64,000 bases of DNA from Pantoea sp. Ap-967. Lineage in GTDB: Bacteria; Pseudomonadota; Gammaproteobacteria; Pseudomonadales; Pseudomonadaceae. Where the stretch lies: assembly GCF_011752565.1 (NCBI RefSeq), contig NZ_VWXK01000002.1:124001-188000 (forward strand). Direction: 5' to 3'. This document shows positions 8,996 through 16,531 of the stretch, piece by piece. How positions within the stretch are numbered: position 1 is the stretch's first letter; each line of letters opens with the position of its first letter. The notes below the pieces were generated by a model that saw nothing but the letters and a program-made list of their open reading frames with translations, was not told where the DNA came from and made no database searches. A program made the translations under genes and the position numbers.

Positions 8996-9990
8996 ACAGC
9001 CAAACCGCCACGCCAAAACGCCTGACCACCTCGGCAATGATCGCCTCCATCGCCGCCGAAGGCCAAGCCACCCGCCCGGCACCGTTCGGCCATGCGCTGA
9101 GCGCGCTGGCCGAGCAGCGCCAGGACATCGTTGGCCTGAGCGCCGACCTGTCCAAGTACACCGACCTGCACATCTTCGCCAAAGCGCACCCCAAGCGGTT
9201 CTACCAGATGGGCATGGCCGAGCAGTTGCTGATGAGCGCTGCGGCCGGCATGGCCCGCGAAGGCTTCACCCCGTTCGCCACCACCTACGCGGTGTTCGCC
9301 TCGCGGCGCGCCTATGACTTCATCTGCATGGCGATTGCCGAGGAAAACCTCAACGTCAAGATCGTCTGCGCCCTGCCCGGCCTCACCACCGGCTACGGCC
9401 CCAGCCACCAGGCCACCGACGACCTGGCGATCATGCGGGCCATGCCCAACCTGATGGTGGTCGACCCTTGCGATGCGCTGGAAATCGAACAGGCGGTGCC
9501 CGCCATCGCCGCCCACCAGGGCCCGGTGTACATGCGCCTGCTGCGCGGCAACGTGCCGCTGGTGCTGGACCGCTACGACTACCGCTTCCAGCTGGGCAAG
9601 GCGCAGGTGGTGCGCCCGGGGCGCGACGTACTGGTGATCGCCAGCGGGCTGATGACCATGCGCGCGCTGGAGGCGGCCGAGCAGTTGCACAAGGACGGGG
9701 TGGATGTGTCGGTGTTGCACGTGCCGACCATCAAGCCACTGGACGAAGCCACGCTGCTGGCCGAGGCACGCAAGCCCGGCCGGCTGGTGGTGACAGCGGA
9801 AAACCATTCCATCGTCGGCGGGCTGGGGGAAGCGGTGGCCGGTGTGCTGCTGCGCAATGGCGTGACGCCGACCTTCCGCCAAATCGCCCTGCCGGATGCC
9901 TTCCTCGATGCCGGCGCGCTGCCGACCCTGCATGACCGCTATGGCATTTCCACCGAGGCCGTGGCGCGGCAGATCAAGGGCTGGTTGTAA
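8992..9990 (+). CDS. Transketolase, C-terminal subunit
   Basis: This 332-residue protein carries the pyrimidine-binding and C-terminal domains of transketolase. The catalytic-glutamate region is in FYQMGMAEQLLMSAAAGMA, and GLTTGYGPSHQATDDLAIMR is the conserved loop with the paired histidine. The ATG at 8992 overlaps the N-subunit stop by 4 bases; upstream ORF extensions are read-through frames inside that gene. Together the subunits should transfer a two-carbon ketol unit. The operon has no kinase, so phosphorylated intermediates would need a kinase encoded elsewhere. Confidence 0.92.
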   Translation: MNSQTATPKRLTTSAMIASIAAEGQATRPAPFGHALSALAEQRQDIVGLSADLSKYTDLHIFAKAHPKRFYQMGMAEQLLMSAAAGMAREGFTPFATTYAVFASRRAYDFICMAIAEENLNVKIVCALPGLTTGYGPSHQATDDLAIMRAMPNLMVVDPCDALEIEQAVPAIAAHQGPVYMRLLRGNVPLVLDRYDYRFQLGKAQVVRPGRDVLVIASGLMTMRALEAAEQLHKDGVDVSVLHVPTIKPLDEATLLAEARKPGRLVVTAENHSIVGGLGEAVAGVLLRNGVTPTFRQIALPDAFLDAGALPTLHDRYGISTEAVARQIKGWL

Positions 9991-10019
9991 CCCCCTCACT
10001 CGAAGGTTAGGTCATCCCT

Positions 10020-10044
10020 TGTAGGGCCGGGCTCGCCCCGCGAA
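10020..10044. repeat. Degenerate REP element
   Basis: A 25-base REP-like copy (TGTAGGGCCGGGCTCGCC at its start) differs at a few positions from the perfect copies elsewhere in the window. It lies just after the transketolase operon. Confidence 0.65.
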
Positions 10045-10064
10045 CGCCGGCAACGCCGGTGCCA

Positions 10065-10095
10065 GGCACCGCCCCGTATCTTCACGGGCGGTGCC
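10065..10095. other. Strong hairpin after the transketolase operon
   Basis: A perfect 10-base stem (GGCACCGCCC / GGGCGGTGCC) with an 11-base loop lies 75 bases past the operon's last stop. No T-run follows, so it is more likely an mRNA-end stabiliser than a classical intrinsic terminator. Confidence 0.5.
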
Positions 10096-10169
10096 ACGGC
10101 CCGCCACTGGTGAAATAGGCCAGAACGTCTTTACTGCAAGGTAACGACCCGCAGGAACGGTGTGCGCCT

Positions 10170-10556
10170 ATGAAGATCGTTGTCACCAGCATCCTCGTCG
10201 ACGACCAGGCCAAGGCCCTGGCCTTCTACCACTATGTGCTGGGGTTCATGCCCAAGCACGACATCCCCATGGGCCAGCACCGCTGGCTGACGCTGACCTC
10301 GCCCAGCGACCCCAACGGCGTGGAGCTGCTGCTCGAACCCGATGCGCACCCGGCCGCCAAGGTCTACAAGGCCGCCCTCAAGCAGGACGGCATTCCCGCC
10401 ACCTCCTTTGGCGTGCGTGACATCCAGGCCGAGTTCACGCGCCTGTGCAAGGCCGGCGTGGTCTTTACCCAGGAACCCACCCTGCTTGGCCCGGTCACCG
10501 TCGCGGTGTTCGACGACACCTGCGGCAACTTGATCCAGATCGCCCAGAAGCACTGA
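10170..10556 (+). CDS. VOC superfamily (glyoxalase-like) protein
   Basis: This 128-residue protein is one vicinal-oxygen-chelate domain made of two beta-alpha-beta modules. It begins MKIVVTSILVDDQAKALAFY and ends with the module-2 strand FDDTCGNLIQIAQ, which supplies a late acidic or amide ligand. Proteins of this size dimerise to form a metal site and include bleomycin-resistance and dioxygenase-like members. GAACGGTG upstream is a weak RBS. A short hairpin (GGCAGCC / GGCTGCC, 10567-10582) follows the stop. No neighbour gives a pathway clue, so the substrate is unknown. Confidence 0.88.
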   Translation: MKIVVTSILVDDQAKALAFYHYVLGFMPKHDIPMGQHRWLTLTSPSDPNGVELLLEPDAHPAAKVYKAALKQDGIPATSFGVRDIQAEFTRLCKAGVVFTQEPTLLGPVTVAVFDDTCGNLIQIAQKH

Positions 10557-10629
10557 ACCGGCCTGTGGCAGCCAAGGCTGCCATTCGCTACATTGCAGCT
10601 GTACCCGTGCGCCACAACAAGGAAAACAG

Positions 10630-11199
10630 ATGCGCCACGAATTCAGCGAAGTGCTCAACGACCTGGTCGACTATTTCCTGCTGGGCGATATCCAGCTGCT
10701 GGACCGTTTCAAGCACGAAAACCACCTCTGCGATGACCTGGCCCATGAGTTCACCCACAACGACAGCGGCGACAAGGCCGTGGCCGAAGGCGTGGTGGTG
10801 CCGCTGGCCGGGGTCGACAACCTGCCCTACCACATCCTGTTCACCCTCGACGGCCTGACGCCGGCACTGCTCGAACCTGGCAGCCGGCTCAAGCACCGGC
10901 GCAATGGTTATGTGCTGCGGGTCGAACACCGCGCGGTGATGCTGTACACCTGGCGTATTCTGCAGCACTTCACCAACAAGACCCTGGGCGACCTGCTGGC
11001 CCGCTACCAGGTGCCAGGGCGGCCGATCATCGAGCTGGACAACGGTTGGTATGACGTCGAGGTGCTGGCCGGTGCGCTGATCCGCGACGGGCTGTATGAG
11101 CCAGCGTTCGAATTCGTGATGAAAAAGCGCTGGAGCCGGGGCGAAGCCAAAGGGGTGGATACCGGCTACGCCTTCAGCCTGCGCGGGTATTTCGATTGA
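10630..11199 (+). CDS. Conserved-looking hypothetical protein
   Basis: I do not recognise this 189-residue protein. It is soluble, with no signal peptide or membrane segment, and alternates acidic helices (LNDLVDYFLLGDIQLLD) with beta-rich stretches (GYVLRVEHRAVMLYTW). It has a good upstream AAGGAAA and codon use like its neighbours, so it is surely expressed. It stands alone between a VOC gene and a convergent transporter gene. Confidence 0.8.
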   Translation: MRHEFSEVLNDLVDYFLLGDIQLLDRFKHENHLCDDLAHEFTHNDSGDKAVAEGVVVPLAGVDNLPYHILFTLDGLTPALLEPGSRLKHRRNGYVLRVEHRAVMLYTWRILQHFTNKTLGDLLARYQVPGRPIIELDNGWYDVEVLAGALIRDGLYEPAFEFVMKKRWSRGEAKGVDTGYAFSLRGYFD

Positions 11200-11232
11200 C
11201 ACATGGGCCTGGCAACCTGCATATCCACCCCC

Positions 11233-11255
11233 GTAGGAGCGACCGCAGGTCGCGA
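11233..11255. repeat. Variant REP-like palindrome
   Basis: The stretch GTAGGAGCGACCGCAGGT followed by CGCGA keeps the GTAGGAGC head of REP but has a different stem (GCGACC / GGTCGC). It lies in the 80-base gap between convergent genes. Confidence 0.6.
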
Positions 11256-11279
11256 TAGGCCCACCCTGCCTACCTCGAC

Positions 11280-12959
11280 TCAGGCATGGTTGATATCCCG
11301 GTCCTTGGTTTCAGGCATGAAGAATATCCCCAACACTGCCGTCATCACCGCAATCACGATCGGGTACCACAACCCGTAATAGATGTCCCCGGTCGCCGCC
11401 ACCATGGCAAACGCCACCGTCGGCAGGAAGCCGCCAAACCAGCCATTGCCAATGTGGTACGGCAGCGACATCGAGGTATAGCGGATGCGCGCCGGGAACA
11501 GCTCCACCAGCCAGGCGGCGATCGGCCCATACACCATGGTCACGTAGATCACCAACAGGGTCAGCAGCAACAGCACCATCGGGTAGTGGATCTTCGCAGG
11601 GTCGGCTTTTTCCGGGTAGCCGGCCTCCTTCAGCGCGGTGCCCATGGTCGCGGTAAAGGCATCACCCTGGGTTTTCAGGTCGGCGGCAGCCAGGCTGCTG
11701 CCCTCGAAGCTTGGGATCACCCGCTCACCGATGCGCACCTGCGCCACACTGCCAGGCTCGGCAGCCTGGTTGGTGTAGGGAATCGCGCGCTTGGCCAGCA
11801 GGCTCTTGGCGATGTCGCAAGAGCTGGTGAATTTGGCCTTGCCCACCGGGTCGAACTGGAACGCGCATTGGCCGGGGTCAGCCACCACAACCACCGGGTT
11901 CTGCTCCTGGGCGACGAACACATCGGGGTTACCGTACTCGGTCAGGGCCTTGAAGATCGGGAAGTACGTCAGCGCGGCGATGATGCAACCTGCCATGATG
12001 ATTTTCTTGCGGCCAATGCGGTCCGACAGGCTGCCGAAGAAGATGAAGAACGGTGTACCGATCAGCAGCGAACCTGCAATCAGCAGGTTGGCGGTCTGCG
12101 GGTCGATCTTGAGCATCTGCAACAGGAAGAACAGCGCATAGAACTGCCCGGTGTACCACACCACCGCCTGCCCGGCCGTGCCGCCAAGCAACGACATGAT
12201 CACCACCTTGAGGTTGTCCCAGCGGGCGAACGACTCGGTCAGCGGCGCCTTGGACGCCTTGCCTTCGGCCTTCATCTTCATGAACACCGGCGACTCGTTG
12301 AGCTGCATGCGGATATACACCGAAACCGCCAGCAGCAGAATCGACAGCAGGAACGGCACACGCCAGCCCCAGTCTTCGAATACCTCGGTGCCCATGGCGG
12401 TGCGGCAGGCCAGGATCACCAGCAGCGACAGGAACAGGCCAAGGGTGGCCGTGGTCTGGATCCATGCAGTGAAGAAGCCGCGCCGCCCCTTGGGTGCATG
12501 CTCGGCCACATACGTGGCCGCGCCGCCATATTCACCGCCCAGGGCCAGGCCCTGGAGCAGGCGCAGGGTGATGAGAATGACCGGCGCCGCCACCCCTATC
12601 GTTGCGTAGCTGGGCAGCAAGCCCACCACCGCGGTGGACACGCCCATGATGACGATGGTGATGAGGAAGGTGTACTTGCGCCCGATCATATCGCCCAGGC
12701 GGCCAAACACGATGGCGCCGAACGGCCGCACTGCAAAGCCTGCGGCAAAGGCCAGCAAGGCGAAGATGAACGAGGTGGTTTCATTGACGCCGGCAAAGAA
12801 ATGCTTGGCAATGATCGCCGCCAGCGAGCCGTAGAGGTAGAAGTCGTACCATTCGAACACGGTGCCCAGCGAAGAGGCGAAGATGACCTTGCGCTCCTCC
12901 TTGGTGATGCCGCGTTGGGGCGCGCTACTGCCCGTTGATGCGCTGTCGAGAACCGCCAT
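11280..12959 (-). CDS. MFS transporter, metabolite:H+ symporter (MHS) family
   Basis: This 559-residue inner-membrane protein has the MHS motifs FEWYDFYLYGSLAA after the N-terminus, GRLGDMIGRKYTF in the loop 2-3 region, and GGEYGGAATYVAEHAP in helix 4. Family members such as KgtP, ShiA and ProP take up organic acids or osmolytes with protons. It is about 100 residues longer than usual because a hydrophilic block (about residues 345-445, with cysteines in GQCAFQF and SSCDIAK) interrupts the second half between helices. The start at 12959 is clear, and an AraC regulator is transcribed away from it. Confidence 0.9.
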   Translation of the reverse strand: MAVLDSASTGSSAPQRGITKEERKVIFASSLGTVFEWYDFYLYGSLAAIIAKHFFAGVNETTSFIFALLAFAAGFAVRPFGAIVFGRLGDMIGRKYTFLITIVIMGVSTAVVGLLPSYATIGVAAPVILITLRLLQGLALGGEYGGAATYVAEHAPKGRRGFFTAWIQTTATLGLFLSLLVILACRTAMGTEVFEDWGWRVPFLLSILLLAVSVYIRMQLNESPVFMKMKAEGKASKAPLTESFARWDNLKVVIMSLLGGTAGQAVVWYTGQFYALFFLLQMLKIDPQTANLLIAGSLLIGTPFFIFFGSLSDRIGRKKIIMAGCIIAALTYFPIFKALTEYGNPDVFVAQEQNPVVVVADPGQCAFQFDPVGKAKFTSSCDIAKSLLAKRAIPYTNQAAEPGSVAQVRIGERVIPSFEGSSLAAADLKTQGDAFTATMGTALKEAGYPEKADPAKIHYPMVLLLLTLLVIYVTMVYGPIAAWLVELFPARIRYTSMSLPYHIGNGWFGGFLPTVAFAMVAATGDIYYGLWYPIVIAVMTAVLGIFFMPETKDRDINHA

Positions 12960-13170
12960 GGGTTGCCTCCGTCTTGTTGTTATCGCAGGCCGGAGTACCT
13001 CACACCCATTTCACCGTCGCACCCAGGCCCGAGGGCTAGCATTGGTTGCGCGAAGCACGACGAAGCGCACCACTTCGAATCGCAGCAAGGTAACCTGAAG
13101 CATAATCGGCTTTGCCGGGATATCCACTGGCCAGCACGCCGGCAGTCCGGCCCCGGCACGCGAGGGATAC

Positions 13171-13854
13171 ATGAACGCAGCGGCAAACGGCTGGCAGGGT
13201 GAACTGTGGTTGGGCATCGATCACGCGCTGCTGCTCGGCACCCCCGGCAGCACGCACCCGCACGCCCACTACGCCCATCAGGTCATGGTCGGCCTTGGCG
13301 GCGACCTGCAGGCCTGCATCGGCGGGCAGTATCAGTGTGGGCCGGTGTTGCAGGTGGCCTCGCAGCAGGCCCATGCACTGCTGGGCCAACAGTCGCCTTG
13401 CCTGACTCTGTTCGCCGAGCCGCTGGCCTTCACCCTGGACGACCTTGCCAAGGTAGGCCCAGCCCCTGGGGAGGCGCCCGAGCGCGTCATGCAGCGCCTG
13501 CAGCAATGGCCCAGGCGCGCACTGGACCCGCGCCTGAACGAGGCGTTGTCGCGCATCCGCGCCCTCGACGAGCAACGCTTGCCCGCCCGGCGACTGGCAG
13601 ACGCCGCCGCCCTATCACTCAGCCAGCTCGAACGGCTGTTCAGCGCCGAACTGCACACCTCGGTGCGCCGGCTGGTGCTGTGGCAACGCCTGCGCCTGGC
13701 GCTGCACGCGGCGCTGGATGGCGCCAGCCTCACCGTTGCCGCCCATGCAGCCGGCTTTGCCGATTCCGCACACCTGTCGCGCAGCGTGCGCAAGCAATTC
13801 GGCCTGCGCGCCAGCGACCTGCTGGGCCGCTTACGGCTCCATCCGTTCGGCTAA
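13171..13854 (+). CDS. AraC family transcriptional regulator
   Basis: The 227-residue protein has a short cupin-like N-terminal sensor and a C-terminal AraC double helix-turn-helix: LADAAALSLSQLERLFSA, then LTVAAHAAGFADSAHLSRSV, ending in an RKQFGLRASDLL helix. It is shorter than most AraC proteins (about 280-300). It is divergent from the MHS symporter across 211 bases and probably controls it. Its last 24 bases overlap the end of the convergent hydroxylase gene. Confidence 0.88.
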   Translation: MNAAANGWQGELWLGIDHALLLGTPGSTHPHAHYAHQVMVGLGGDLQACIGGQYQCGPVLQVASQQAHALLGQQSPCLTLFAEPLAFTLDDLAKVGPAPGEAPERVMQRLQQWPRRALDPRLNEALSRIRALDEQRLPARRLADAAALSLSQLERLFSAELHTSVRRLVLWQRLRLALHAALDGASLTVAAHAAGFADSAHLSRSVRKQFGLRASDLLGRLRLHPFG

Positions 13855-14727
13855 CGCCTGGCGCAGCGGCGCCGGCAGCGGCGCTGGCGGCGTCGGCTGG
13901 CCTGGGCGCCAGGGCTCGCGCAACTGGGCCAGGTAAGCCACGGGATAGTCCGGGCGGTCACCGATGCCCACGTCATCGTCTGCCAGCGCATAGCCAGGCA
14001 AATACAGGGCCGTGCCCAACAGGCGGTCCCACAGCGGCAGGAACAAGGCGAAATTCACATCCCCGGTGCGCCCGTACTTGAAGTGGTGCAAGCGATGCAC
14101 CGGCGCCCAGGCGAAGACATGGCGCAGCCAGCCGATGCGCATGTCGACATTGCTGTGCTGCAACAGCAACTGGATTGACACGCTGAAGGCCAGCAACATC
14201 GCCACGTCCTGGGGCAGGCCAAGCAATAGCAGCGCAAAGGTGCCGCCGAGGGTTTCCAGCACCTGGTGCAGGGGGTGCTTCATCAACCCGTTGAAACCAT
14301 AAAGCCGGGTGACACTATGGTGCACCGCATGCAAGCGCCATAGGGCTGCGCTGCGATGGCTGGCGTAATGCACCAGGGTGATCCCGAGGTCGGCGAGGAC
14401 GATGGCCAGCAGCAGTTGCAGCGCCAACGGCCAATGCCCAGGCCACAGCCCGGTCGCTGGCAGCCAACTGGCCAGCAGCGGGATGCAGGCGATGCTGGCC
14501 ATGTTCAGGCTTTCGTTGACCAGGGCATGGCAAAGGTCGCGCGGACCCTGCTTGCGGTGCTGGTTCCAGGCGGGTTTGTAGGGCATCAGGGCTTCACCCA
14601 GGCGGGACGACAATATGGCGGCGAGCAACAGCGCCAGCAACCACAATGGGCGGTGCTGGTGGCCGACCAGCCACAGGGCCAGGGCGATGTAGCCGAAAAA
14701 GAACAGGGGGGCATAAATCAGGCGCAT
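13831..14727 (-). CDS. Sterol desaturase / fatty acid hydroxylase family membrane protein
   Basis: This 298-residue integral membrane protein shows the di-iron histidine boxes of the family: HYASHRS, LHAVHHS and HRLHHF, between hydrophobic helices. Such enzymes use O2 to hydroxylate or desaturate lipid-like substrates in the membrane. The ATG at 14727 was chosen because TAGGAG precedes it; a longer ORF adds 14 residues without support. Its 3' end overlaps the AraC gene tail to tail. Substrate unknown; bacterial members act on fatty acyl chains, hopanoid-like or carotenoid compounds. Confidence 0.9.
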   Translation of the reverse strand: MRLIYAPLFFFGYIALALWLVGHQHRPLWLLALLLAAILSSRLGEALMPYKPAWNQHRKQGPRDLCHALVNESLNMASIACIPLLASWLPATGLWPGHWPLALQLLLAIVLADLGITLVHYASHRSAALWRLHAVHHSVTRLYGFNGLMKHPLHQVLETLGGTFALLLLGLPQDVAMLLAFSVSIQLLLQHSNVDMRIGWLRHVFAWAPVHRLHHFKYGRTGDVNFALFLPLWDRLLGTALYLPGYALADDDVGIGDRPDYPVAYLAQLREPWRPGQPTPPAPLPAPLRQALAERMEP

Positions 14728-14824
14728 GGGGTGGCTCCTAGAGAACGAGAGCCGCCAGTGTTGGATCATCCGCTGCGCCTGCGCTTGAACGAACGGCGCA
14801 GATACCGGGTACGCCTACCAGACC

Positions 14825-14893
14825 GCATCGCGAGCTGCGCTCGCTCCTACGGGTTTGTGCGGGCATGGTAGGAGCGAGCGCAGCTCGCGATGC
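14825..14893. repeat. Inverted pair of a second REP type
   Basis: Two perfect 26-base inverted arms (14825-14850 and 14868-14893) contain GAGCTGCGCTCGCTCCTAC and its complement. The head matches the other REP elements but the stem differs, so this is a separate REP family. It lies between the hydroxylase start and the VOC gene end. Confidence 0.88.
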
Positions 14894-14902
14894 GATCTCA
14901 AA

Positions 14903-15310
14903 TCAAACCGGCCCCTTCAGCTCCACCTGGTTACCATCCGGGTCATAACAATACAGCGACAACCCTTCCCCCTCAGCGCCATAGCGCGTTTCAGCCGGCT
15001 CCACCACCACCCCAGCCGCCCGCAAATAAGCCGCCAACGCCTGTTCATCAAAAGGCTCGATGCGCAGGCAAAAGTGATGCAGGTTGCGCCCTTGCACCCC
15101 CGGCCCCGCACCACCCGGCCGCCCCAACGGCCCGTCGAGGGTCACCAGGTCGATCATCGCCGTGCCGGTCGCCAGGTGCACCATGCCCAAGTCAGGCCGT
15201 TCACGGCTGACCGTGCAGCCCAGTAGGTCGCGGTAGAAGGCGATGCTGCGTTGCACGTCGCTGACGCGCAACACCAGGTGGTCGATGTGCTGGATGGCGA
15301 ACGGTCGCAT
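14903..15310 (-). CDS. VOC superfamily (glyoxalase-like) protein
   Basis: This 135-residue protein begins with HIDHLVLRVSDVQRSIAFY, has the central ligand in HHFCLRIE, and ends with YCYDPDGNQVELKG, whose glutamate is the usual last metal ligand. It thus keeps the His-His-Glu metal set of FosA/FosX- and glyoxalase-type enzymes. Its size suits a homodimer. The AGGAGACTT ahead of 15310 supports the start. The next gene on the same strand starts upstream at 16312; the 75-base gap allows a shared message. Confidence 0.9.
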   Translation of the reverse strand: MRPFAIQHIDHLVLRVSDVQRSIAFYRDLLGCTVSRERPDLGMVHLATGTAMIDLVTLDGPLGRPGGAGPGVQGRNLHHFCLRIEPFDEQALAAYLRAAGVVVEPAETRYGAEGEGLSLYCYDPDGNQVELKGPV

Positions 15311-15385
15311 GCCAAGTCTCCTGTGGCCAAGGCGTGGAGGTGACTGTCACCATAGCCCAGCACCCGCCACCCCGGCCATCATCCG

Positions 15386-16312
15386 CTACTCGTTCACCGC
15401 GCGCTGCAGCAGCCCACCCTCATGGCGGGCCAGAATCCGCAGAATCTGGTCGACCAGCGCCCGGTCCGGCGCCTCCAGGTGAAAATGGTGCCCGCCCGGG
15501 TGCCAAGACACCTTGGCCTGGGCCGGCAACGCCTCCTGGCGCGAGACGAAACCGTCGCCGGCAAATGCCCCCTGCCGGCCAAACATCAGGTACAGCGGGC
15601 AGCGGATTTCCCGCAGCAGGTCACAGGCCTCGCGTTCGGTCAGCGGCATGGGTTCGGGCAGCACCAGGCGCGGGTCGTGGCGCCAGCAGTAGCCGTCGGC
15701 CAGTTGCAGCAGGTCGCGCAAGGCCAGCACCCGGGCCGCGTCTTCGCTCAATTCACCGTCCAGGCGTTTGCGCCGCTGCTCCAGGGCCGTTTCAAGGCTG
15801 TCGAAGCGCCCGCCGCCTGGCTCGGCGAAGCCATGCAACTGGCTGCGCTGGACCATGCGCTTGAGCCGATAAGCACGCGCCAGGTGCTGCACGCGATCAT
15901 CCTCGGCCACGGTGAACGGCGCGCCCATGCCGTCGAGGAAGGTCATGCTGGCGATGCCGCTGGTCATCGCCGCCAGCAGCGATGCCACGCCGCTGCCCAT
16001 GCCATGGGCCAGCACGTGAAACTGCGCAAGGCCCAGGCTGTCGGCCACCGCGAGCATGTCTTCGGCATGCTCCCACAGGTAGTAACCGCTGTCGTGGCGG
16101 CGGTGGTCGGAACGGCCGTGGCCGACCAGGTCCGGGGCAACCACGAAACAGCCATCGAGCATGGGTGCCAGGCGCTCGAAGCTGGCGGCGTTGTCCAGCC
16201 AACCATGCAGCGCCAATACCGGTATGCCACCTTCGTCGCCCCAGCAGCGCACGGCAATCTCGATGCCATTGAGGTCGAGCAGATGGTCCTTGGGTGTGGA
16301 TGATGAACGCAT
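15386..16312 (-). CDS. Alpha/beta hydrolase-fold protein lacking the nucleophile serine
   Basis: The 308-residue protein has a complete alpha/beta hydrolase layout: oxyanion strand VLALHGWLDNAASFERL, the DLVGHGRSDH loop, and the histidine motif HPGGHHFHLEAP near the C-terminus. At the nucleophile elbow, where G-x-S-x-G is expected, it reads AHGMG: residue 104 is glycine (codon GGC, one base from AGC). It resembles SERHL-type hydrolases otherwise. Either it is an inactive or binding homologue, or serine 107 three residues on substitutes. AGGAAGG precedes the ATG. Confidence 0.88.
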   Translation of the reverse strand: MRSSSTPKDHLLDLNGIEIAVRCWGDEGGIPVLALHGWLDNAASFERLAPMLDGCFVVAPDLVGHGRSDHRRHDSGYYLWEHAEDMLAVADSLGLAQFHVLAHGMGSGVASLLAAMTSGIASMTFLDGMGAPFTVAEDDRVQHLARAYRLKRMVQRSQLHGFAEPGGGRFDSLETALEQRRKRLDGELSEDAARVLALRDLLQLADGYCWRHDPRLVLPEPMPLTEREACDLLREIRCPLYLMFGRQGAFAGDGFVSRQEALPAQAKVSWHPGGHHFHLEAPDRALVDQILRILARHEGGLLQRAVNE

Positions 16313-16531
16313 GGATACCTTCCTGATTGGTGGCCAGAGGGGTGTGCCGTTATGCCCCCGGCCGGGCCCGCAAGAAATTCCGACGCCCTACCTTCGCGCG
16401 ATGGGCAGTGTCACGATGCTCCGTGACCGACACAGGCGTAGGCGACACCGACGCGCCAGTGCTACCTATCTACCCCGGGGCCCGGGGTTGGCGCGTGTCC
16501 AATGGGCGCTTTGCCCTGACGGAGCCCTGCC

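Noticed and set aside
11286..12938. A 550-codon ORF opposite the MHS transporter
   Set aside because: Composition is rich in His/Arg/Gln from reverse reading, with no membrane segments or motifs.
14825..14893. CRISPR array
   Set aside because: Repeats are inverted pairs without regular spacers; they fit REP elements.
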